NCBI RefSeq assembly: GCF_021869535.1
Contig: NW_026262581.1
Coordinates: forward strand, 119,068,771 to 119,132,770
Direction of reading: 5' to 3'
Length of the DNA stretch: 64,000 nucleotides
Origin: Mytilus californianus
Taxonomy: Eukaryota; Mollusca; Bivalvia; Mytilida; Mytilidae
Shown: positions 24,236-58,185 of the stretch, one piece after another
Position numbering within the stretch: position 1 is the first letter of the stretch
Layout of the letters: the number at the start of each line of letters is the position of its first letter
The notes under the pieces: generated by a model
What the model was told of the DNA's origin: nothing
The model's database searches: none
Seen by the model: the letters and a program-made list of their open reading frames with translations, nothing else
Translations under genes and position numbers: made by a program

Positions 24236-25862
24236 GAAGAAAAATTGCCTTTCACAATCAAAATCATTCAATCATTCAAACCATTTATACAAACAAGAAC
24301 AACAAGGCTGGTGTTGGTCGTCAGTGTGTATATCACAGAAATTGTTTAACAACAAATCTACACAAAAATGAATTCTTCCAACAACAAAAATTGTTGAGTT
24401 TACGTCAATTTTATATTAAATGTTAGTATGAAAATTCGATTTCATTCATAAACAAAAACTTTAACCATAAGGTTTTCATTACATCACAGTTTGTTAGATT
24501 GGTAATCATGCTCCAATCATAAGTAAATTGTACTTCAAAAAATCATTTAGAAACAAAACACGGAACAGTTTAAGATTTTTTTATACATTCCAGGTAATCA
24601 CTTATTTTATAATTAAAATTAATCTGTTAAAACTGAAAATCAAATATGTAGTGTTTTGCGATAATATGTGAATTTTCATAAAGCATTTACGATGCCATTC
24701 TAACAAACTGTTTCCGACATGGAGTAAAAAATCTCCTACATACATCCAAATCATACATGCTTGACATAACTAAATGCAGTATTCACAAGTAAAATGCAAA
24801 TTTACAATTCTGCAATAAATGAAAACGACATTGCATTCATTTACTTTTAACTTATTTGTCATTTATTAACTCTTGAGATCATTAACATCAACATGCAAAA
24901 TAATAAAAAAAAATGATTAAAGAGCAACTTCTCTTTATCTGTAAAAAATAAATTATTTACAAAGCACTTGATGAAAATTGGCACCACTTAAACATGGGGT
25001 TACAGAAAACTAACACTGAAATGAACAACTTATCTTATAAGCATTTTCAACTTCAAATTTTCATTTTCATTATCTCGTAAAATAGATATTATTTTCATAT
25101 ATCTCAATTGTATATTATTGTTTGTTTATACGATAAATCTTGAAGATTTTCTGTTGGTTGTAATTTTTTACAAACCTTTTGCAAATATAATGGCAAGAAA
25201 CATTGTGATTTTCTTAACCTTGCACGAAAGTATGTTCTGTAACTCTTCATTTGTAATGGCATAAAATGGACTAGATTTAATTTTTAACATGCCATTCGAG
25301 CATACTATTTTGTCTTATCGACTTCGAGATCAAATAATAAAAGCACCTGTTCCGAATCGGACGGTTCGTAATAAGAGACACATTTTCCTCAAAAGTTCCA
25401 CAGGCACCATTTAAATAAAAGCATAAATTTGATGGGTACCACATTGTAAAAAGTAAATTGGAATTACAGGAGCTAGAACAAGTGTAAAAGCAAAACATGA
25501 TTACAAAATGTTAAAAGCAATGATTCACATCTATACCAAATTTGATGAAAATGATTTTGGTCCCAAATCATGGTCCCTTATTATGCCTCATAATGAACGT
25601 CTATCACAATGGCCTCTTTTGGCAGTGCTCCTGATGATATTTATCTAACAAACAGTCAACATGTATGGCAGTTATACTGTCTGTATCACATGATATAAAT
25701 GCGCCATCTAGTGACTAGTAATACTCTCTTCGACGAAAATATTTTGATTATGCTTGTTCACTATTTGCCTCTTTCCTGTCTCATGATAGATTTGAAATAT
25801 ATTGCATACGAAAGACAAATGGTAGAGATAACAAGACAGAGAGGTCAAATATATACGCCTTG

Positions 25863-25871
25863 TAAATAAAT
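25863..25871 (-). promoter_or_regulatory. AU-rich element nonamer in PLK 3' UTR
   Basis: On the minus strand it reads ATTTATTTA, two overlapping ATTTA pentamers, about 225 nt after the PLK stop. This is the classic destabilising motif of early-response mRNAs. Function is inferred from family behaviour. Confidence 0.5.
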
Positions 25872-26095
25872 CGAAAGATAAACGTGTTCAAAACAGTCAA
25901 AATTGTCTATCCATTTTGAAAAGTCGGACATTTGACATTTCAACCAAGGCACAAGGACTTGTAGAGGTCCATTAAATCAAAATAAGAACGAATGACATTA
26001 ACACGATTAATGCAATATCAAATATGTGATACTAATTGTTTTTTTTAACTATCTGCATTGTATTTTCGAAAGACAGTGAGTGATAGTTTAGGATG

Positions 26096-47663
<21,568 letters not shown>

Positions 47664-47918
47664 TGATCTCGTTTTGTATAACTTTCCTTCAAGTAATATA
47701 CGCCTTGTCTTTCTTCAGAAGATAATGAATATTTCATACGTGATAATGTTATTAATAAATGAATACAGGAAGGCCGAACGGATGTTGACAAACAGAGAAG
47801 CTAAAGTCTTCCGTCACAACATTTGTATGTCCGTATAATAATCCGTTAAATGTTTTCAACAGATACTGAGAGTCTAGGATTTGCTCACGTCTTTTGTTAA
47901 TTTACTGCCAAAGTGAAC
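47664..47918 (-). other. Probable 5' UTR of exon 1, with overlapping uORF
   Basis: A strong acceptor, TTTTTTTTCAG|GTTCAC, would start a leader-containing exon at 47918. A possible partner is a CAG|GTAAGC donor ending a non-coding exon at 48308. The leader carries a tiny ATG-TTG-TGA uORF and a 43-codon uORF from 47737 to 47606 that overlaps the main ATG (47663) out of frame. If the leader is this long, the uORF should lower translation. Transcription could also start further in. Confidence 0.35.
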
Positions 47919-47999
47919 CTGAAAAAAAATGACATCGTTATCAGTACTGCCTCGTTGGAAGCACAGGAAATAGCTTCCTATTTTTACATTAGGAGATAA

Positions 48000-50790
48000 C
48001 AACATTTACTACTGAAATCTCTCCCAACAACGTGTCGGTGGAATACACAGCAGATATATTATGTGTATCGATAACTTCAATTGATCTGAATATTTGTCTT
48101 ACCTGTAACTTTCATACGGAGTTTATGTTTGAAAATCTCAATTAAAACAGGTACACAAAATTAACTATGTTCAAACCAGTATTTCCTTTTCATTGTCGGA
48201 GTTTTAAAATGAAAACTTTTGTTGAAGTCAGCTGACGGTGGATTTGTGTTCAATACCTGTAGATGTGATGTCACCCATTTGGAAGGCTTGTCTAACAATA
48301 CGCTTACCTGTGTGTAAGCCCCGCCTACTCAACTTGCATATACCTATATTTATTACTAATTATACAAATGTAATTGGCAAATATCATAAGTAATAATAAC
48401 ACGGTTTGTTTACGTATGTAATGATTGAACATTTCTATACATAAAAGATGTCAATGTTGTATAAAACAATTGTTATCAAGTATTGCATCAAATATTGAAT
48501 ATTCATGAGAAATTATCAGGTAAAAATAACACTAACATTTGAAAATTACCTATCTGTTTAGAAACTTATGTCATGAGAAAAAAAATATACATACTGCAAT
48601 CCCTGACTACATTTTTGTGATAAAAACGCGTTTAACTTACAAAACCAAACCTTGATTAGAATGAAAATGGAAAAAATTTTCACCCGTTCTACTTCCTTAA
48701 ATACTTTGTTACAAAATGTTACCGGTACAATTTACAAATGTAAAAATACATTGTATATGATTTCCATTGGAGATGTTATCTTCTTTTCGGATGTCAAATC
48801 ATCGTGTGCATTATATTAAGTTAATATCACAAAATCAATATCAACGTTTAAATCAAATGTTGCGCTGTTACAAAATCACATTTACCCTTTCAACTTTTTC
48901 CAAAGAAAAAAACGGAATGAATCTAAAACAGATGGCAATAATTCATATCTTAAAAACACTGACTTAAAGAACGATATAACATAGAATTGTGAAGTGATTT
49001 TTTTCTCTCTCTGCTAATCTGTTTAATATACACACCCACAGTGCACACAGTTTATGTGAATTATTTTCTCAAGGCATAATTATGATATCATTTGGCACGT
49101 ATAAAAAAAAAGTTATTAGAAAGAGATTTGAAGGACGAAGGATTAATGCATTTTCTAGTTTGTCACGCTATTTAACATGTTCAATTCCAGATTAAAAATC
49201 AATTCCCACGCTTAAAAGTTGAGATACTTTCAAAATTAATCACTAGATATATATATGTATATTTAATACATAAAAAGTAAATAAATTGAATTAAATCATC
49301 AAAGTTTGTGGTATTCTTTGCGACAGATTTCGAAGTTCGTCATCAAGAGTTTTCATATTAATTAGTTCTACACTGCTGCGAACAGCCGCTACCAGTTTTT
49401 GAACTGATTCATTTCTTTACCATTAGGAAAAGAAAAACCAGCTACATTTCAAGCACGTGTTACATCAGCAGTATATTTAGCCTTACATTTTATATATACA
49501 TATACTTGTTGTTGTTGCCTCCCAGCGTTTATAAATATTGACATTTTGACTTTCGGTAACTCTATTACTACTTTTTGTTTTTGTATTCCGAATAATTATT
49601 CAAAAACTCTCTAAGAATAATACTAAATCATTGTGTTGGTATTTTTCCCTACTTTGCAAGATAAGCTTATTATGCATGCAGGTTTGTTAAAACTGTATAT
49701 GAATAACGGAGATGAGACTATACATTAATGAGACAGTAAACCAACAACACAAAAATAACCGACACATCTGGAGGTGAAATGAGAGACAAACGAAGATCCG
49801 CCATAAGCATCTCATTCTCTTAAGGATACACATAGATAAAGATCCAGCTGAATATAAAAATGCACTAGGTTCCTGAACAGGTGATGGGTTTGAGATTATT
49901 AAAGGCCAGAAGTCTGTGATTGCATCATGTTTAGCTTTCCAATATAATTACACTGGAATTATGTAGCTGTATTATATTCATTGTTACCCGTAAAGGTACT
50001 TTGTGAATATAATACTAGACTTTGTGAGTGCTATAGTATTGCAAAAAACAAATTGATCATGTCTTCTTGAAGTGTGTTACGTTGCTGTATAAAATCCATC
50101 CGAAGTACTGCCACCGATATTAGAGTGTTAGTCATTTAAATGTCATATCAGCAGATTCAGTACTTTGAGCTTGCTTTCAATAAATTCGAGTATTTGTCGT
50201 GCCTTTTGTTATTCCACTTATAGAGATTAGAATGAGGAGGGTTAAGTCCTAAACATTCCTAGATTAACTCCGCCAAATGTTCATGTTCCTAGCAGGAATT
50301 TTATTAGCCACTGTCTTTTTTGTCTTTTAGGAAATTTGATGTAGATTTTGACTCGGGGTAATATCATATAGCCTTAGTTTATTGTTGACGACCATAGTTT
50401 GACCTCTAGATGTCTTTTGCTTTGTTTATTGTGGGTTTTTGTCTAAATGGCTTATAACAAGCATTCGACTCAAGGTTGAACTGGGATATGCGTCCTTTTG
50501 GCTGTATGAGATGTTTAAATATACAGCTACGTCCGGTAGAAATTGTGACATTTAATATAATGCATCATATCGAGAGGATCAGGTTCGCTGCAATTTAAAA
50601 TAACCCTTGCAAAAACTTTTGAGGGGTTCATCGGTTACTTGTTACAAGGCAATATGTCTTCCCTTATTCAATCCACTCTTTTATTTCCGGCAGCTATCCA
50701 AATTTCACACCCTAGATCCCAATGAACAAACTGTGTGGACCTATCTATACAATGTATTTTTACTTTCTTCACTTTATACTGCAACTCTTT
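48000..50790. other. Upstream flank of the PLK gene; no gene recognised
   Basis: It includes a possible minus-strand non-coding first exon ending at 48308 (CAG|GTAAGC), preceded by GGCGGGGC, TATA-like AATAAATATA and GCCAATTA boxes within about 110 bp. These are suggestive only: the TATA-to-donor distance is short. The rest is AT-rich and unremarkable. Confidence 0.35.
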
Positions 50791-50793
50791 GTT

Positions 50794-51525
50794 CATTCCA
50801 GGAACTATGTGCATGTATCATACACATTCCAGGAACTATATTCCTGTACCTTACATTTACCTCCCTGGAACTATGTGCCTTTACCATACTTTTCCATTCA
50901 AGGAACTATGTGTCTGTACCATAATTTTCCATTCCATGAACTATGTGCCTGTGCCATACTTTTACATACCATAAACTATGTGTCTGTACCATACTTTTCC
51001 ATTCCAGGAACTATGTGCCTGTGCCATACTTTTACATGCCATGAACTATGTGCCTGTGCCATACTTTTACATGCCATGAACTATGTGCCTGTGCCATACT
51101 TTTACATTCCATGAACTGTGTGCCTGTACCACACTTTTACATTACTAGGAATAAGTGCCTGTACCATAATTTTAAATCCAATAGGCTATCTTTTACATTC
51201 AAGGAACTATGTTCCTGTTCCCTACTTTAACATTCAACAAATTATGGGCTTGCACTATACTTTTACATTCCAGGAGCTATATGCATGTACCATATTTTTG
51301 CATTCCATGAACTATGTACCTGTACCATAATTTGACATTCCATTTCTATGTGCCTGTACCATACTTTAACGTGCCTGCACTATACTTTTATATTTCAGGA
51401 TCTATGTGAATACAATTTTATATATTCCAGGAACTATGTGTATGTACCATACTTTTACATTCCAGAAACAATGTGAATCTACCGTACTTTTACGTTCCGG
51501 AATATATGTGCTTGTACCATATTTT
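50794..51525 (+). repeat. 36-38 bp minisatellite, about 20 degenerate copies
   Basis: The unit is TTCCATGAACTATGTGCCTG followed by TGCCATACTTTTACAT. Because the unit is 36 bp in the cleanest part, all three plus-strand frames stay open for 60-130 codons and give repetitive peptides such as NYVPVPYF. Edges are degenerate. I read this as non-coding. Confidence 0.85.
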
Positions 51526-52007
51526 CTGTATCAAATTTTCATATTAGCCTAAATCAAACAACATGTTATACTGAATAATTCCCTTAAAGGGCCCTTTATT
51601 GCATGGAGTAATACGTATATTCCTATATGTTATAATCGTAAAACTGCAATCTCTATAAGAATCAGAGATCTAATGTATAATATTTTTCCTCAAAAGTTCA
51701 AAACCAACGGCATGGCAGATTTGAACAAGGGAGTAGTCACAAAGTATAGAGTATCATTATTTGTTTTGCTCCCCGAGTATGAACAGAAACATGACATCTT
51801 CTGAGAGACATAAAAGGGGGTTCATGACTGATTTCCAATTTCAATATAAGCAGGTGCATAACAAAATCACTTTCATTATCAATATGAGAGTTATCTAGGG
51901 AACACGCAGTTTATATTGCTAACAAGTGCAGTTTGTTCTGTAACAGAAGCACAAAAAAAATAAATAAGGAAGATAAAACAGTTTATGATGTATTGTTCTT
52001 ATAAAAA

Positions 52008-52100
52008 TAAGAAGCTGTGGTATGATTGCCAATGAGACAACTCTCTAACAGAGACCAAATGACATAGAAAAAGACAAGACAGTGCGGGGATTCATATTGC
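52008..52100 (-). repeat. Family A terminal fragment
   Basis: TGTGGTATGATTGCCAATGA followed by GACAACTCTC is the reverse complement of the family terminus, followed by GACCAAATGACATAGAAA. Similar pieces are at 63150-63240 (minus) and 57250-57295 (plus). Confidence 0.7.
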
Positions 52101-52381
52101 CGTACAAAAGTAGTGATAAGGTATCAATGTGATGACACTGAGAAAAATAGACGCAATTAAGATTTCATTCAAAATCCATAACTATCAAACATCTTCTGAA
52201 AGTGTTATTGCATCTGGAAAATTTGAGATAATGACACTATTCATGTTTTATCAAAACTAATTAGTCTTTTAGAACAAGAGAAACGATAATTATTTATTAC
52301 TTCTATGTAAATTAGATGTAGTCTTCTCGTATCTTCGGGATTGATGCTCCTCAGATATGAGAAGCTTACATCTAATACATA

Positions 52382-52630
52382 CGGGCCCTCGGTGGACGAG
52401 TGGTCTAAGTAGTCGAACTACTGTATCACTAGCCAGTCAACACTGAGGTTGTGAGTTCGAATCCCGCACGTGGCAGGTGCACTCGACTCTAATCTTAATT
52501 GACTAGGATTGTCAATTTTCCTACCGAAGGTCGGTGGTTCTACTTCCTCCACCAATAAAAACTGACCGCCACGAAATAGCACAATAGTGTTGAAAGTGGC
52601 ATTAAACACCAATCAATCACATCAAATCTA
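52382..52630 (+). mobile_element. tRNA-derived SINE (molluscan V-SINE/RUDI-like)
   Basis: The head GGTGGACGAGTGGTCTAAGT looks like a tRNA A box and GTGAGTTCGAATCCCGC (around 52451-52467) a B box. The conserved body CACAATAGTGTTGAAAGTGG then CATTAAACACC and the tail CAATCAATCACATC are typical of bivalve SINEs. A 12-bp direct repeat with one mismatch, ATCTAATACATA (52370-52381) and ATCTAATAAATA (52631-52642), is the target-site duplication. The RUDI label is from memory. It would be transcribed by RNA polymerase III if active. Confidence 0.75.
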
Positions 52631-52699
52631 ATCTAATAAATACAATAGGATTTACAACACAGCCTGCACGTAATTAATTCCAAAAGTTAGGAGAAAGGG

Positions 52700-54050
52700 A
52701 CGAACACGAAAAACTTTGACTTTACACACGGGCTGTCCAAAGAGAAAGAACGACAATGATAAAGAAGTAGACTGATACGTAACATGTATAGAAGACCCTT
52801 GCACATGCTATAAAAAGGGGGGATCGATGGACAATACACGAAAGAAACCTTGTAATTAATAGCCGCAAAGCTGATGAATTCAAAAACTAAAGCTCAGGAC
52901 AAAACGAATTCCCATCAAATTAGGAAGTGATACTATGTGCTCCGGATATGTCATCAAATCTTTCTCAAGAGAAACCAAACATCAAACTGGTTATGCATCA
53001 GATATCATGGCAAATCGTAGAGGAATCCAAAGTCTAGAAGAAAACAATATTTTTTTTCTAAATATTTTTATTTGTATTTGTCATTCATAATTATGTCCCT
53101 GTTTGTACGTTATATATAACAAACAAACAAACAAACAAACAAATATTTCATTTGCCAACCACGGCGCCAAAATGAGCAGAATAATTACAATATGATTTCA
53201 AACATAATACAAAAGTAAATTAAAAATAGGTTAAACAAAGTACATAATATGATTAATTTTGATTTAATTGATTATACCAGAGTAATGACAGTCCTTGCAC
53301 AAATAGCAGTTACAATTTTTGAATATTCATGTAATTCTATCAAGACCAAATTTAAACATTCAGAAATAGAATTCTAAGAAACAAACCTAACAAAAATTGA
53401 ATAAAAGATCTTAAGCCACTGGTGCACATTTCTTTTGTTAATGCCCTCAACTTTAATTTTAGCATTTCTTTCTCAATTCTTATTCTGGAAATAATTAATC
53501 ATGAGACGCATGTTGACACTAGATATGTTAAACAGATCTGTACATGGTCAACTTTATGACCTTGTTATATCGTATTTATAACTATCTAATTATTATTTCT
53601 ATTTAGACGAATGGACAACAATTATCCATTCTCGTCTTGTTTTCTGTCAGTTCAATCTGCAGCATTATAATGGAGACCTGGGCGGACATTGTGTTTGACC
53701 TGCAAGCGAAATAAGCCTGTAACGGTACTCGTGAGAAACAACCTGTTTTGTTAGCATGTAGTGAATGAGGAAATGCATTATTATCAGAAACATGAGACCG
53801 AGGATCTGTCGTCTTGTTAAATAGAAATATTAACGAACAATGACAAAAATACCACGGAATTATTTGATTGTCCTTTCACTCAAATGACTAAGAACACATA
53901 TTTAATAGGGGTAAAATAGTTCATGAGAGATGATATTCTATTTTAAAAGATTAAAATAACTTAAAGCAACGTATAAGGTCTTAAATGTATATTAAAGGTT
54001 CTTCTATAGGAATATCAATTATTTGCAATGAACACAAAAAAATATTTACT
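52700..54050. other. No gene recognised
   Basis: Besides the microsatellite at 53126, nothing coding or structured was seen. Confidence 0.55.
53126..53151 (+). repeat. (ACAA)n microsatellite
   Basis: About six perfect tetranucleotide units. A shorter (CAA)n lies at 14685-14702. Confidence 0.85.
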
Positions 54051-54087
54051 ACAAAAAATAAGCTGGAGATGTTGGTATAAAAAGAAA

Positions 54088-54390
54088 TATGTTTGTCTGG
54101 CAGTGTTCATCTGACCTTGACCTCATTTTGATGACTCTTTGGTCAATGTTAATTTTTCATAATTATGTCTGTTTCTCAGATACTTTAAGCAATAGACCAA
54201 CAATATTTTGTGTATGTAATGATTACATGGTGTTCATGGTGTCTGGCGGGGTTCATATAACCTTATTTTGTCGTACTTAGGTCGGTTTTTCAGATGCTAT
54301 AAGCAATAGGCTGACTATATTTTTGTATGTGTACATGCCTGTCTGGTAGGGTTCACCTGATCTTGATAATGTTAAGTTTGTGTGATACTT
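54088..54390 (+). repeat. ~130-bp tandem dispersed repeat, 2-3 units
   Basis: TGTTTGTCTGGCAGTGTTCA with TGACCTTGACCTCATTTTGA, GTGTCTGGCGGGGTTCATAT and TGTCTGGTAGGGTTCACCTG start three partial units. Each is followed by a CAGATRCTWTAAGCAATAG motif. I recognise it as a frequent mussel repeat. Confidence 0.65.
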
Positions 54391-54413
54391 GTAGTAAAAC
54401 CTTCATATTACAG

Positions 54414-54775
54414 ACTTACACCACTGTCCCAGGTTAGGGGGAGGGTTGAGCGCTCACAAACATGTTTAACCCCGCCACATTCTTTATGTGCCTGTCCCAA
54501 GTCAGGAGCCTGTAGTTCAGTGGTTGTCGTTGGTTCATGTCTGTCATATTTGTTTTTCGTTTCGTAATTTATTTTGTTATAAGTTAGGTCGTTAGTTTTC
54601 TGCATTGAATTGTTTCATATTTTTCATGTCGGGGCCTTTTATAGCCGACCATACGGTATGGGTTTTTCTCATTGTTGAAGGTCGTACGATTGCCTATAAT
54701 TGCTTACACCCACTTCATTTGGTGGATAGTTGTCTCATTGGCAATCATACCACATCTCCTTATTTTTATATTAAT
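54414..54775 (+). repeat. Dispersed repeat family A, copy 4
   Basis: Starts abruptly at ACACCACTGTCCCAGGTTAG and runs to TCATACCACATCTCCTTATT. Together with the minus-strand copy at 54905-55245 it forms an inverted pair around about 130 bp. Confidence 0.85.
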
Positions 54776-54904
54776 GTAAGTTCAGTCATGATAAGTAAAG
54801 CTGACCAGACAATTCAGCGTGTGCACTCTTGCTTCTTTTCGGATTTCTTTATGTGACAGCCATACTATTAACACTGAGGATATTCCTTCAATAAAAAGGA
54901 CATA

Positions 54905-55245
54905 TATAAAAATAAGGAAATGTAGAATTATTGCCAATGAAACAACTATCCACCAAAGTTCAAATGACAGGCAAACAAAGAATGTGGCGGGGTTGAACAT
55001 GTTTGTGAGCGTTCAACCCTCCCCTAACCTGGAACAGTGGTGTTATAGCACAACATAAGAAAAAATTATAAAAATCAATTGAAAAAGACTTAACTAATCA
55101 AATCGATACAACATATAACAAAAACATAGACTGGACGAAGCAGGGTATTTATACATCCCTAACAACAAAAAAGACACGAAGTACAGATCTGAGAGTACTC
55201 GTAGTTATGACCGTTAGTTGTCAGTGTTTCACTCTTTATATTGCT
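54905..55245 (-). repeat. Dispersed repeat family A, copy 5 (inverted)
   Basis: Reverse complement of the family: TGCCAATGAAACAACTATCC, AATGTGGCGGGGTTGAACAT, and AGTACAGATCTGAGAGTACT at its far end. It extends further 5' than its inverted partner. Confidence 0.85.
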
Positions 55246-56245
55246 GTCAAGTTAAAAATCCGATACAGGTACACTTTGTTTCATTAAATTAAACTATTGA
55301 ACTGGTCAGAACTTTTAACAAACTCCTCTTGGAAAGCTACAACCAAGTCATCAATGTAACAAGTGCAAGAAGAAGGCATACTGACATTTCTGTTAGAGTT
55401 AAACCGACTGTGTTTATGATGACGGTTAAATCTTCACCACTACAGGAACACACTAGTTTTCCGTAATTTATGGAATACGCATCTAATATCTCCATATATT
55501 AAACGATCAAAGTATTTTAATTGTAAACTCTAACGATGATCATTTGAATGGCGAGATTATTTCATAAACTGATAAATTCACAATTACATTCCGCGCAAAT
55601 GTATTTTTAAGTCAAATATAGAATCAAATTAAAGGTTAGATACGAAACGAAACGAGCGTCTGGCGAACACGTTTGAAGCCTGGTATCTATGGGTTTATTT
55701 ATAGTCATTTCTGAATTATTACACTCAAATTAAAATTTCCTTTTATCATTTGAAAGTGCCAGAATGCAATATTTTTAGATAAAATGTAAAACGGGAGACA
55801 ACCCAATATCCACTAAAACTATTTTCATTCTCTATCATTTTTTTGTTTTTGTTTCGAGAATCATTGACACGAAAGAATTTTGGCAATATGAATGAAGGAG
55901 TAGGACCAATTCATTTCACTCACAGGTTAATAATCCAAAAATGTTAAAATCTACTGGAAATTGATATAAAAAGAGTAAATACATTTAATACACATTTTAA
56001 AAAGATTCTACAGTACATTATCCGCACATCCGTAACATCTTAAATGAAGACAGTTTATATTTAACATGACAAATTTTAGTTTCTGTAAATTTTTTGTATC
56101 AAAGAACATATTTGTTTCTTGAAGACAATTTATATCTGTACTTCTTATTTTAATCTTTCACTTTTACAAATTTTCAAAATTCGCCAAAATCTACCAAAAC
56201 TGTAGCTAGGTCTGCAAATTTTGATAAACTGCTTTGAAATTAGAC

Positions 56246-57156
56246 ATACTGTTGTTAAAACTTCAAATTACACACATGATGCTGTTGTTAAAACCTCAAA
56301 TTACACACATGATGCTGTTGTTAAAACTTCAAATTACACACATGATGTTGTTGTTAAAACCTCAAATTACACACATGATGCTGTTGTTAAAAGCTCAAAT
56401 TACACACATATGATGTTGTTGTTAAAACCTCAAATTACACACATGATGCTGTTGTTAAAACCTCAAATTACACACATGATGCTGTTGTTAAAAGCTCAAA
56501 TTACACACATATGATGTTGTTGTTAAAACCTCAAATTACACACATGATGCTGTTGTTAAAACCTCAAATTACACACATGATGCTGTTGTTAAAACCTCAA
56601 ATTAAACACATGATGCTGTTGTTAAAACCTCAAATTACACACATGATGCTGTTGTTAAAACCTCAAATTACACACATATGATGTTGTTGTTAAAACCTCA
56701 AATTACACACATGATGCCGTTGTTAAAACCTCAATTACACACATGATGCTGTTGTTAAAACCTCAAATTTCACACATGATGATGTTGTTGTTAAAACCTC
56801 AAATTACACACATGATGCTGTTGTTAAAACCTCAAATTACACACATGATGCTGTTGTTAAAACCTCAAATTACACACATATGATGTTGTAGTTAAAACCT
56901 CAAATTACACACATGATGCTGTTGTTAAAACCTCAATTACACACATGATGCTGTTGTTAAAACCTCAAATTACACACATGATGATGTTGTTGTTAAAACC
57001 TCAAATTACACACATGATGCTGTTGTTAAAACCTCAAATTACACACATGATGCTGTTGTTAAAACCTCAAATTACACACATGATGCTGTTGTTAAAACCT
57101 CAAATTACACACATGATGCTGTTGTTAAAACCTCAAATTACACACATGATGCTGTC
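56246..57156 (+). repeat. 33-bp minisatellite, about 27 copies
   Basis: The unit is AAATTACACACATGATGCTG followed by TTGTTAAAACCTC. Variants of 32, 35 and 36 bp occur. Runs of 33-bp units keep a frame open with repeating VVKTSNYTHDA (56221-56514) or MLLLKPQITHM (56945-57205). The length variants shift the frame, so it is not under coding constraint. Confidence 0.95.
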
Positions 57157-57495
57157 AAAGTGTAAATTTTACCAAAGATTAGATGACCCTTTGCGAATGG
57201 CTTAATCCATCTGGGTGAGTAAAAAAAGTGTGAATAAAATCACATTGGTGGCTTATAGTTGCTTACATCTACGTCATTTGGTCTTATTTTTATATCTAAG
57301 ATGCTACAATTATTAACACCAAATTCTCCAGATAACACAATAAAAAATCAAAGAGCTTAAGAGCTCTGAGGGAAAAGACGGCTATTGTTTCTAATTTTTT
57401 TTTGTATCTTTTGATAGTCTTCATACAAATAATGAGCAAAAGAACAGCTAGAACATGTAGAAAGGTTGACAATATTGAAATTAATTGTTGTTTAA

Positions 57496-57618
57496 TGTAA
57501 TTTCATTTCCTTAGTCAAGAATCATCATGGAGTCAATTTGGACCAATGGAAGAGATCGGCACCTTCTAAGATTTTCGGAGTTTTTGATGATGAAGTACAG
57601 CAATTCTTGAATGACTAA
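57496..57618 (+). CDS. Weak candidate terminal exon, unknown protein
   Basis: After a CATTTCCTTAG| acceptor (57514), the frame reads KNHHGVNLDQWKRSAPSKIF then GVFDDEVQQFLND and stops at 57618. The peptide composition (Trp, Asp/Glu, few Lys-Asn-Ile runs) looks more protein-like than its surroundings. A GG|GTGAGT donor at 57213-57214 could join in phase, but its own frame has a TGA shortly upstream. I recognise no family, and a pseudogene scrap is as likely. Confidence 0.2.
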   Translation, partial: CNFISLVKNHHGVNLDQWKRSAPSKIFGVFDDEVQQFLND

Positions 57619-57857
57619 TTCAGATTTGCACATCTCACCTGTTAACAATTATGTAAGTTCATTTATATTCTAAAGTATGGTTTAGGAGATATGGTGCTCA
57701 AATAATATGTTGACAATTTTTTGAGTTTTTTTTATGAGTCGAGTCCATTAACGAATAGAAGCTAAAAAGAAACCTGAATTAAAGAAAAACATGTCATCTT
57801 AATTTTTATAATGTCGCAAGCAATACCCCAACATTATTTTTCAAGTACTTTAGAGAA

Positions 57858-58185
57858 AAGAGAATGGAAACGGGGCGGAATGGATCAACGAGGAAACAAC
57901 CCGACCAAAGAGCAGAAAACAGCACAAGGCCACCAATGGGTCTTCAACACAGCGAAAAATCCCTCATCAGAAGGCAGACATTAAGCTGGTCCCTAAACAA
58001 TAAACTCTACGAATTCAGCGAAATGGGCGCCACACTAAACTCCGAAACATACAAATGAACCAAATAAAAAGAAACACACACACAAGACTAAAAGCTAAAG
58101 GTTCCCGACTTGAGACAGGCTCAAAATGCGGCGTATTAAACATGTTTTGTGGCATCTCAACCCTCCTCTTTAACTCTAGTCGTCA
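57858..58185 (+). repeat. Dispersed repeat family F
   Basis: AGAATGGAAACGGGGCGGAA, CAACCCGACCAAAGAGCAGA and GACTTGAGACAGGCTCAAAA are marks of a very common mussel repeat. The 64-codon open frame at 57864-58058 lies inside it and is not a gene. Confidence 0.75.

Larger units (their letters stand above)
24230..26095 (-). other. Presumed 3' UTR of the PLK gene with AU-rich elements
   Basis: About 1.9 kb after the stop codon has no other gene. On the minus strand two AATAAA hexamers are candidate polyadenylation signals, at 24867-24862 and 24235-24230. An AU-rich nonamer ATTTATTTA lies at 25871-25863, 225 nt after the stop, and single ATTTA pentamers are scattered further on. Such elements mark unstable, rapidly induced mRNAs, a known property of vertebrate PLK2/PLK3. 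The UTR end is inferred; no transcript was seen. Confidence 0.5.

Noticed and set aside
25277-25498. 73-codon minus-strand frame with cysteines
   Set aside because: It lies in the presumed PLK 3' UTR without an exon context, and its composition fits chance.
50722-51114. 130-codon plus-strand frame with repeating NYVPVPYF-like peptide
   Set aside because: It is the 36-bp minisatellite read through. Other frames are equally open and give similar repeat peptides.
52385-52475. Functional tRNA gene
   Set aside because: A and B boxes are present, but no clean acceptor stem pairs. The sequence continues into a SINE body and tail with a target-site duplication.
57864-58058. 64-codon polar frame starting METGRNGSTRKQ
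   Set aside because: It lies wholly inside a very common dispersed mussel repeat and has no support as a gene.
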